Positions 17,201-20,871 of a stretch of DNA of 20,871 nt are shown here, piece by piece (positions within the stretch are counted from its first letter, which is position 1; each line of letters starts with the position of its first letter). This DNA is from Nemertoderma westbladi (Eukaryota > Xenacoelomorpha > Nemertodermatida > Nemertodermatidae), in NCBI GenBank assembly GCA_032718475.1, contig JAUCBJ010003912.1, positions 1 through 20,871 of the forward strand. The letters run 5' to 3'. A program made the position numbers and the translations under genes. Below the pieces are notes generated by a model. It was not told the DNA's origin and made no database searches. It was given only the letters and a program-made list of their open reading frames with translations.

Positions 17201-20136
17201 CTAACACTGTGTGAGGTAATGATTAATTTAAGGTTCTCTATAAAGATGTTGAGTTGGCCCTCATAATAAAACCGAAATACCTATTAATGTTTATGTTAAT
17301 AATGCAAATCTGAATAGGATATAATTCTCTGTATATTTTCTATTTTCCTTTTATTATATTAATTGTCTATATCAATAATGATAAAGCAATACAGTAGTGT
17401 AAAGAAATTAAAATAATATATTATATTATATATTAAATATACACAATAAGTATCAACCAAATGGTGCAACAGATTTCGATAGAAGTCGATTCTGCTTCCA
17501 ACAAATATCGTCATATCAATTAAAATTATGTTCCTTTTGTTGAACTCCCGTTCCCAATTATAGCTCTATTCCAGAATAGCACATTGGCATTATCTGTAGA
17601 AAGTAACCCAAAGGTTGTAAGTTTGCATCCTGGGGATCATTTTGGCACTATGGAGGATCAGTGAGGAAAGACAGGCATAAGTCATCATGTTTTAAGACTT
17701 CTTTTACGCAGTTTACGCTGTCCCCTCAAATGTACGTCTAAGATCCTTCTGGCCAAGGGGATACTGGATGAGATAATTGTTGCAATCAAATATCTGTATG
17801 GTGGTTGTGCATTTCTTTACATAAAAAAGGAGATACCAATCCCTTTTTGAAATGTTATGAGGTCTCCTTGAATAGTAAACATATGCACCTCTCCTCTTCA
17901 TTACTGTGGTGAACTATCAGCTGTGAATATCTCTCTGCCAACATAATATAAATAAGGTAGAATTAGAACCACCAAGAAGTTGTAGAAGTATTGGAAAACC
18001 TTCAATGCACTTGTCAAAAACCACAACGTTGCTGATGTTCTGGCCTGGGTTTAATGTCAGAAACATTGGATAGTGCCTGCATACAGGCTACTCCGTAGTT
18101 TAGAACTGGCAACAACCATTGTTGGCTTATTCGTAACAGCTACAAAGAATACAATTCTGACAGAAAACTTGGATTACCCTCAGTACGTCGTCTACCATCA
18201 CTATTTTAAGTTGCTGGATGGCCCTACTTGTTCATGTATACGAATTCTGGTGCGGATCTTGGATTCAGATATCTTTGGGAGACCTCTGAATATTAAAAAC
18301 CGAGGTATTGTCATTAAATAATTTACCAAGGGTCTATAAATCGCCTGGAATCACACCTTTCTGGAAGGTAAATTTATTGTTGTGCAGGAGGAGTAAAACC
18401 TGAGATGTTATATGACGGGGTGAATATATGTATGTAACCCTGCACCTAAACTATCCCTCCATTTTCTCATAATCTGTTTCAATTATTTAATTCTGAATAT
18501 CAAATCTGACAACGCATGGTTAATATGCAATAAAGTAACAAATGTCATTATTAAATGCCTGATGTAGTGACTGTTCCAAACATGTTATGGTTAAATTATT
18601 CAGTGACTGTTGACTACATTTATTGCAGCACAGTTTAGTCCCGGGGAAAATGGATAGTTCTACTGGTATACCTACCTATGCTGTATAAGATACCAAAAGT
18701 TACTAACAGGTTGCCTACCACTATCATTCTCACATGCAGTCAGCAGGGCCTTAGTACGTTTTTAATGTTACCATAAATTTATATTTGGAGTTAATATAGG
18801 CATATAATAAACCTTCAATTAACCTTATTTGATGTCCATATTGATTCACAACTCCATGATTTAAGAATTGCCATGATGTCTGACCTTTCTACGTTATGAT
18901 AACGCCCTGATTATTTTTGGATAATATATCTTTAGCCATGCTTACCTAATATTTTTATATAATATTTTGCTTTGACTTGTTCGTGCTGTTTTTGTTTTGT
19001 TTACAAATTTGTGTTTCTATTTTACGGACAGTTAACTATGGATTAAATGTTAAATATATATATTATATTTTACCTGTAATTTAATGTGTAATTAATCAGT
19101 AAATATCAGTCAGTAAAAAACATAGTAAGCCAATAACAAATAATAAGGTGTGTTGTGATGATATGCCTCAAATTTTACAATGTCTTAAAAATTTATCTTA
19201 AATTTAGGTCGAGGTTGAACGTGGACATCCCAAGAATCTTGCACAAGACAAACCAACTGGACAGGTCAGTTATTTCATGTTTTTTGTTCTGATATGCCTA
19301 TGGTGTGTAGCTATACCTCAAACAACAGTGTAATTTGTATCTTTTAATTATAAAACGGATGATATGCCTAAACCTGCACATTCCTCCAAATTAATGTTTA
19401 ATATATATTTTTACTTAAAACAGATTGAATTATGTATAAATAATGAGGGTATTGCAAATATCAACTCTTTTTTCTTTTTTTTTTCTTAGGATTCCCTTGG
19501 CCACCCTGAAGGTGCTTCAAGTCATGCGGTAGATGGAAAGAGGAGCCAGCAATATCATGATAAATCGTGTACACACACCGATAATATAGCACCAGGATGG
19601 TGGTGGGTGGACTTGTCAGAAGGTTCACAACAATCCGTTGGTATGGTTACGATCTACAATCGTCAGGACTGCTGTCAGGATAGGATTATTGGAGCCCAGG
19701 TAATTTGGAATTTGTATTAGTAGTGCCATATAAACAATATGCTGAAACGCGGTAGTGTACTGTAAAATTTTTTTGGACACATGGGTCGTTATGTAAAGAT
19801 TAGTAACTGGAAAATGTTGGAAAGAAAGGCACAAATAGCAATCTACTTTGAAAGATTGTCAAGATTTAATGCAATATTGTCAGGTTTGGAAGAGTGACAT
19901 ACATTTGATGTAAGGGGTTGCAGAGATTGTCAAGTAATTTTTTAAATCTATTATTCTAGGTCTACCTTGCCAATGATGTATCAGACAGCTATCTTCGTGG
20001 AATCCAATCATCTGGAGCATATCGTTGTGGAGAAATAGCTGCAGGAGATAGTGTCATCCGAATTGATTGCAACAGCAACTCCGGTCGTTATCTGGTAGTC
20101 TTCCAACCAAGGGGTGAACCTCTAACACTGTGTGAG
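1999..20136 (+). CDS. Multi-domain F-type lectin (fucolectin) gene, partial at both ends (gene span)
   Basis: Seventeen plus-strand exons, all phase 0, give an order of B0-C0-A1-B1-C1-A2-B2-C2-A3-B3-C3-A4-B4-C4-A5-B5-C5, about 2.5 kb of coding sequence. Each A+B+C set gives 148 residues. F-type lectin domains are beta-barrel modules, typified by eel agglutinin, that bind terminal fucose in innate immunity or gamete recognition. Seen here in every unit: SCTHTD, WWxVDL, TIYNRQDCCQDR (His plus R-x-D-x4-R fucose-site signature and vicinal cysteines), two more cysteines in exon C, and the terminal LTLCE completed to LCEVEVE by the next exon A. The spacing from His to the first Arg is slightly longer than in eel agglutinin. 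No transmembrane segment or signal peptide falls within the window. The start and stop codons are not visible, so cell location (secreted or surface) is inferred from the family. Confidence 0.88.
2209..2467 (+). other. Intron B-C of unit 0
   Basis: This 259-base phase-0 intron (GTAATTT...TTCAAG) is clearly homologous to the B-C introns of units 2-5. Nothing else is recognised in it. Confidence 0.8.
2468..2644 (+). CDS. F-type lectin unit 0, exon C
   Basis: This 59-codon exon starts VYLTNDVSDSYLRGIQ, contains AYRCGEIAAGDS and RIDCNSNSGRYL, and ends in LTLCE at a GTAATG donor. The two internal cysteines (YRC and IDC) fit the intradomain disulfide of the F-type fold, and the final LC pairs in the family with the cysteine before THT in exon B. 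The protein matches exon C of unit 2 without change. Confidence 0.88.
2838..2874. repeat. ATTAT-type AT microsatellite in unit 0 intron
   Basis: A short run of ATTAT steps. Corresponding tracts lie near 11567-11595, 14490-14516, 17413-17439 and 20343-20374. Units 0 and 5 have one more ATTAT step than units 2, 3 and 4, which is useful as a marker of copy relationships. Confidence 0.7.
3065..3271 (+). pseudogene. LINE reverse-transcriptase relic, unit 0 (truncated)
   Basis: On the plus strand, in shifting frames, the words IILALWRI, DFFNAVYPV, ILDEIIVAIKYLYGG and KKGDT/KKETP line up with PILALRRI, DFFKAFDSV, IPDEIIAAIRSVYDG and DGDTEPF of the LINE inserted in unit 1. This covers the fingers-palm part of a reverse transcriptase up to catalytic motif A. 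It breaks off at 3272, where the unit 2-5 copies continue for another 600 bases. It is not functional. Confidence 0.65.
3272..3546 (+). mobile_element. Probable 3' end of another retroposon with ATTGAA-type tail
   Basis: This sequence is absent from the homologous introns of units 2-5. It ends in a repetitive tail, AATAAATTGAATTG followed by AAATTGAAATTG steps (3515-3546). Such tails are typical of 3' ends of 5'-truncated LINEs and SINEs in invertebrates, which is family knowledge and not proof. The open frame at 3308-3520 within it does not resemble a protein I know. Bases 3547-3612 between the tail and renewed homology contain an imperfect hairpin around CGGGATTCCC / GGGGATCCCG. I could not identify a target-site duplication. 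Confidence 0.45.
4321..4377 (+). CDS. F-type lectin unit 1, exon A
   Basis: This 19-codon exon lies between AAATTTAG and GTCAGT and reads VEVEHGQAKNLALHKPTGQ. The first four residues close domain 0 (LCE|VEVE) and the rest opens domain 1. It differs from the A exons of units 2-5 at five residues and is closer to the usual F-type consensus NLA-L-x-KPT. Confidence 0.85.
4378..4732 (+). other. Intron A-B of unit 1
   Basis: This 355-base intron (GTCAGT...TTTTTTTTTCAG) compares with 225 bases in units 2-5. Its ends are homologous to the other copies, while the middle contains about 130 unit-specific AT-rich bases. No other feature is recognised. Confidence 0.7.
4733..4942 (+). CDS. F-type lectin unit 1, exon B
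   Basis: This exon of 70 codons after a strong polypyrimidine tract and CAG acceptor has only three residue differences from unit 2 (DNLG for DSLG, PDG for PEG, TDN for TDG). It keeps SCTHTD and NRQDCCQDR intact. It is therefore strongly conserved even though the surrounding unit-1 introns and exon C have diverged. Confidence 0.9.
5014..5025. repeat. Target-site duplication, left copy (AACATATGAAAC)
   Basis: AACATATGAAAC at 5014-5025 recurs exactly at 8465-8476 on the far side of the LINE. The bases just outside differ (C before the left copy, A before the right one). Twelve bases is a normal length for LINE target-primed integration. Confidence 0.85.
5076..8047 (-). pseudogene. LINE endonuclease-reverse transcriptase ORF, broken
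   Basis: This would encode a single protein of about 950-990 residues that nicks target DNA and reverse-transcribes the element's RNA. Seen on the minus strand: GLLMNP and IVCYSP words (7655-8047), the endonuclease motif GDFNA (7564-7578), SDHRL (7296-7310), RT fingers, DFFKAFDSV with catalytic Asp (about 6180-6206), GVLQGDTLAPF (about 6000-6033), the FADD box (5848-5859), GLFINSRKTKIL, and a C-terminal YGSPCWALT / LRFAGH region (5144-5587). Breaks: a frameshift near 7655-7676, a TGA at 7410-7412 in an otherwise continuous frame, a frameshift near 6195-6247, a frameshift near 5870, a TGA just after FADD, and a frameshift near 5150 before the likely natural stop TAA at 5076-5078. RNase H is not seen. 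Confidence 0.85.
8048..8464 (-). other. LINE 5' leader with several hairpin-forming repeats
   Basis: This stretch between the endonuclease region and the 5' end of the element shows no clear coding. It contains CCTGACCAG (8220-8228) mirrored by CTGGTCAGG (8251-8259), and two successive hairpins of the form GGTCCT-N6-AGGACC at 8287-8304 and 8333-8350. These may be structured 5' UTR or promoter modules of the element. The function is unknown. Confidence 0.5.
8465..8476. repeat. Target-site duplication, right copy (AACATATGAAAC)
   Basis: This is an exact match to 5014-5025, adjoining the 5' end of the minus-strand LINE. It fixes the element boundary at 8464. Confidence 0.85.
8638..8730. repeat. 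Interleaved inverted and direct repeats in unit 1 intron
   Basis: AAAAATGTCGC (8638-8648) is mirrored by GCGACATTTTT (8703-8713). ATGTCGCGATATTTT (from 8642) recurs directly as ATGTCTCGATATTTT (from 8715). ACATGCAA is also repeated between the arms. The block is absent from the same intron of other units, so it may be the remains of a small foldback element. The open frame 8547-8753 across it has no recognisable product. Confidence 0.5.
8831..9007 (+). CDS. F-type lectin unit 1, exon C (divergent, two extra cysteines)
   Basis: This 59-codon exon uses a TTAAG acceptor and a GTAATG donor. The frame and conserved core (VYLTNDVSDSYL, RIDCNSNSGRYLV, EPLTLCE) are kept, but about 15 of 59 residues differ from unit 2. 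The changes include SYLRG to SYLCE and QPRGE to QPMCE, which add two cysteines to the standard set. The upstream 30 bases also read open in frame, which explains a longer open frame from 8798. It would still complete a plausible domain with exons A and B of unit 1. Confidence 0.85.
9699..10148. mobile_element. MITE-like element with about 25-bp terminal inverted repeats
   Basis: The left end TTTTATTCCAAAATTG (9699-9723 for the full arm) is mirrored at 10124-10148 with about 23 of 25 positions matching. The segment is absent from the same position in units 0 and 2-5, where ATATTTTACCTGTAA is continuous, and the inserted block as a whole is flanked by TTA/TA. It has no coding capacity. A Tc1/mariner-like or other non-autonomous DNA transposon would fit a TA target, but the superfamily is not assigned. 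Confidence 0.6.
9832..9866. repeat. Perfect 14-bp hairpin inside the MITE-like element
   Basis: GTTAAGTAATGTCC (9832-9845) is followed by a 7-base loop and its exact reverse complement (9853-9866). No T-run follows that would suggest a terminator. It is best read as internal structure of the mobile element. Confidence 0.8.
10152..10290. repeat. Imperfect foldback palindrome next to the MITE
   Basis: CATACTTGTCACAAAGTAC... at about 10154-10191 pairs imperfectly with ...GTGCTACTTTATACACAAGTATG at about 10249-10289, an arm of some 35-40 bases around a loop rich in GTTCGTTCGTG. It lies between the MITE's right end and renewed homology with other units at about 10301. It may be a second foldback element or part of one composite insertion. 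Confidence 0.6.
10439..10495 (+). CDS. F-type lectin unit 2, exon A
   Basis: This 19-codon exon reads VEVERGHPKNLAQDKPTGQ between AAATTTAG and GTCAGT. It closes domain 1 and opens domain 2. The protein is identical in units 3, 4 and 5. Confidence 0.86.
10721..10930 (+). CDS. F-type lectin unit 2, exon B
   Basis: Seventy codons start DSLGHPEGA after TTTTTTCACAG. The exon has TDGIAPG where units 0, 1 and 5 have TDNIAPG, and all sugar-site residues are present. The 126 bases upstream also read open in frame from an ATG at 10595 through the splice acceptor (CAG codon), so an intron-retained or alternative-start product is possible on paper. The splice signals favour the normal exon. Confidence 0.9.
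11192..11368 (+). CDS. F-type lectin unit 2, exon C
   Basis: Fifty-nine codons run from VYLTNDVSDSYLRG to LTLCE, after TTATTCAAG and before GTAATG. The protein is the same as unit 0. A 261-base intron separates it from exon B. Confidence 0.9.
11369..13362 (+). other. Intron C-A between units 2 and 3
   Basis: This 1,994-base intron holds an AT microsatellite (about 11567-11595) and the longest form of the LINE relic (about 11785-12595). About 770 further AT-rich bases show no recognised feature. Minus-strand frames at 11512-11709 and 11801-12055 are chance or antisense to the relic. Confidence 0.75.
11785..12595 (+). pseudogene. Fossil LINE reverse transcriptase in sense orientation, unit 2
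   Basis: Read on the plus strand in shifting frames, this aligns by eye with the LINE in unit 1 over its RT and post-RT region: ILALWRI/EERQA, DFFYAVYAV, ILDEIIVAIKYLYGG, GDTNPF, APFLFITVVNYQL, RLLRSLE, LFVTATKNTILT, GLLVHVYEFWCGSWI, KSPGI and a final VLY. The LINE has ILALRRI, DFFKAFDSV, IPDEIIAAIRSVYDG, GDTEPF, APFLVIIVVNYVL, RLLSSLE, LFINSRKTKILT, GMLEHVDDFCYLGSWI and KSPRI. The order is colinear. Stops and frameshifts are numerous and the QGD and FADD boxes are destroyed, so it is an old, dead copy. The plus-strand frame at 12227-12475 is a fragment of this relic. Confidence 0.75.
13363..13419 (+). CDS. F-type lectin unit 3, exon A
   Basis: Nineteen codons, with the same protein as unit 2 exon A, closing domain 2 and opening domain 3. 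Acceptor AAATTTAG, donor GTCAGT. Confidence 0.86.
13645..13854 (+). CDS. F-type lectin unit 3, exon B
   Basis: Seventy codons, protein identical to units 2 and 4, acceptor TTTCACAG. The fucose-site signature is intact. As in unit 2, the upstream intron reads open in frame from an ATG at 13519. Confidence 0.9.
14116..14292 (+). CDS. F-type lectin unit 3, exon C
   Basis: Fifty-nine codons. The one visible protein difference is AYHCG instead of AYRCG, from a single CGT to CAT change in this copy only. The rest matches unit 2. Confidence 0.9.
14293..16285 (+). other. Intron C-A between units 3 and 4
   Basis: This 1,993-base intron is colinear with that of unit 2: AT microsatellite, LINE relic at about 14709-15518, then AT-rich sequence without recognised features. 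Confidence 0.75.
14709..15518 (+). pseudogene. Fossil LINE reverse transcriptase, unit 3 copy
   Basis: This is a copy of the unit 2 relic carried by the tandem duplication. It shares the same disabling changes, plus small differences (for example VYHHYFKLLDG for VIYHHYLKLLDG). Minus-strand frame 14790-14978 is antisense to it, and plus-strand frame 15150-15398 is its RLLRSLE...LFVTATKNTIL part. Confidence 0.75.
16286..16342 (+). CDS. F-type lectin unit 4, exon A
   Basis: Nineteen codons identical in protein to units 2, 3 and 5. It joins LTLCE of domain 3 to NLAQDKPTGQ of domain 4. Confidence 0.86.
16568..16777 (+). CDS. F-type lectin unit 4, exon B
   Basis: Seventy codons after TTTCACAG, protein identical to units 2 and 3. 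The open frame from an ATG at 16442 through the intron is again present. Confidence 0.9.
17039..17215 (+). CDS. F-type lectin unit 4, exon C
   Basis: Fifty-nine codons, protein identical to unit 2 (AYRCG kept). It has the TCG serine codon in VSDSY shared with unit 3 only. Confidence 0.9.
17216..19207 (+). other. Intron C-A between units 4 and 5
   Basis: This 1,992-base intron is colinear with units 2 and 3, and contains the relic at about 17632-18441 and no host exon. Confidence 0.75.
17632..18441 (+). pseudogene. Fossil LINE reverse transcriptase, unit 4 copy
   Basis: Near-identical to the unit 3 copy, including the same stops. It explains the minus frame 17713-17901 and the plus frame 18073-18321. 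Confidence 0.75.
19208..19264 (+). CDS. F-type lectin unit 5, exon A
   Basis: Nineteen codons with the same protein as units 2-4. It closes domain 4 and opens domain 5. Confidence 0.86.
19490..19699 (+). CDS. F-type lectin unit 5, exon B
   Basis: Seventy codons after a TTTTCTTAG acceptor. TDNIAPG is shared with units 0 and 1, and YH and GWWWVD with units 1-4. The intron frame seen in units 2-4 is closed here, because the acceptor reads TAG instead of CAG. Confidence 0.9.
19960..20136 (+). CDS. F-type lectin unit 5, exon C (last visible exon)
   Basis: Fifty-nine codons after ATTCTAG. VYLANDV replaces VYLTNDV; the rest matches unit 2. It ends in LTLCE at a GTAATG donor, so at least one more exon must follow beyond the window to supply the closing strand. 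Confidence 0.9.
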
Positions 20137-20871
20137 GTAATGATTAATTTAAGGTTCTCTATAAAGATGTTGAGTTGGTACTCATAATAAAACCGAAATA
20201 CCTATTAATGTTTATGTTAATAATGCAAATCTGAATAGGATATAATTCTCTGTATATTTTTTATTTTCCTTTTATTATATTAATTATCTATGTCTATATC
20301 AATAATGATAAAGCAATACAGTAGTAGTGTTAAAGAAATTAAAATAATATATTATATTATATTATATATTAAATATACACAATAAGTATCAACCAAATGG
20401 TGCAACAGATTTCGATAGAAATCGATTCTGCTTCCAACAAATATCGTCATATCAATTAATATTATGTTCCTTTTGTTGAACTCCCGTTCCAAATTATAGC
20501 TCTATTCCAGAATAGCACATTGGCATTATCTGTAGAAAGTAACCCAAAGGTTGTAAGTTTGCTTCATGGGGATCATTTTGGCACTATGGAGGTTCATTGA
20601 GGAAAGACAGGCATAAGTCATCATGTTTTAAGACTTCTTTTACGCAGTTTACGCTGTCCCCCTCAAATGTACGTCTAAGATCCTTCTGGCCAAGGGGATA
20701 CTGGATGATATAATTATTGCAATCAAATATCCGTATGGTGGTTGTGCATTTCTCTACATAAAAAAGGAGATACCAATCCATTTTTGAAATGTTATGAGGT
20801 CTCCTTGAATAGTAAACATATGCACCTTTCCTCTTCATTACTGTGGTGAACTATCAGCTGTGAATATCTCT
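20137..20871 (+). other. Start of intron following unit 5 exon C
   Basis: Homologous to the first about 735 bases of the C-A introns, with the AT microsatellite at about 20343-20374. It includes the first 300 bases of the LINE relic and then reaches the window edge. Confidence 0.75.
20568..20871 (+). pseudogene. Fossil LINE reverse transcriptase, unit 5 copy (cut by window end)
   Basis: The same relic as in units 2-4 through GDTNPF and APFLFITVVNYQL. It has its own differences, such as ATCCGTATGG. The minus-strand frame 20584-20838 is antisense to it. Confidence 0.72.

Larger units (their letters stand above)
16286..19207 (+). repeat. Lectin repeat unit 4 (2,922 bp)
   Basis: The closest copy of unit 3, with only a few single-base and homopolymer differences visible over almost 3 kb. 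Confidence 0.92.
19208..20871 (+). repeat. Lectin repeat unit 5 (partial, cut by window end)
   Basis: Starts 2,922 bases after unit 4. Its exon A and A-B intron look like units 2-4. From the exon B acceptor onward it carries markers shared with unit 0: CTTAG acceptor, TDN, TTCACAACA, long ATTAT tract, CTCTACATAAAA, TCATTGAGGAAAG. Confidence 0.9.

Noticed and set aside
10439-20871. CRISPR array or bacterial tandem repeat system
   Set aside because: The repeats are 2.92-kb gene units with introns. There are no short regularly spaced repeats with unique spacers, and the context is eukaryotic.

Overview
The window is eukaryotic DNA from an animal, most likely a marine invertebrate. The evidence is short exons with clean GT-AG boundaries, AT-rich introns, a multi-domain F-type lectin (fucolectin) gene, and LINE-type non-LTR retrotransposon copies of a kind common in invertebrate genomes. 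I cannot name the species.

Layout. Bases 1-633 are a nearly pure (TACGG)n satellite that runs off the left edge. Bases 634-1998 hold no recognisable gene. From 1999 to the right edge the plus strand carries one partial gene made of a tandem array of F-type lectin domains (units 0 to 5). Each unit is encoded by three exons: A (57 nt, 19 codons), B (210 nt, 70 codons) and C (177 nt, 59 codons). Every exon starts and ends in phase 0, so a unit adds exactly 148 residues and can be gained or lost without breaking the frame. Exon A starts with the end of one domain (VEVE, completing LCEVEVE) and then begins the next domain (NLA-x-x-KPTGQ). Exon B carries the sugar-site residues (CTHTD...NRQDCCQDR). 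Exon C carries the second half of the fold and ends in LTLCE. Seventeen exons are visible. The 5' end of the gene (signal peptide and exon A of unit 0) and its 3' end lie outside the window or are not recognisable.

Units 2, 3, 4 and 5 repeat with a period of about 2.92 kb and are nearly identical even in their introns, so the amplification or homogenisation is recent (or the assembly is wrong). Unit 1 is the divergent one. Its B-C intron holds a 3.4-kb antisense LINE with a 12-bp target-site duplication, and its C-A intron holds a MITE-like element plus a foldback sequence. Small differences group the two outer units (0 and 5) together against units 2-4.

A hidden layer: the long C-A intron of units 0, 2, 3, 4 and 5 contains an old, heavily broken LINE reverse-transcriptase relic in the sense orientation. 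It is recognisably related to the LINE in unit 1 and has been copied along with the lectin units. In unit 0 this relic is cut short by an unrelated block ending in an ATTGAA-repeat tail, probably the 3' end of another retroposon.

Working together: the one host gene here would encode a secreted or surface protein with at least six consecutive fucose-binding-type lectin domains, that is, a multivalent lectin. Everything else in the window is transposon-derived or simple-sequence DNA inside or beside its introns.
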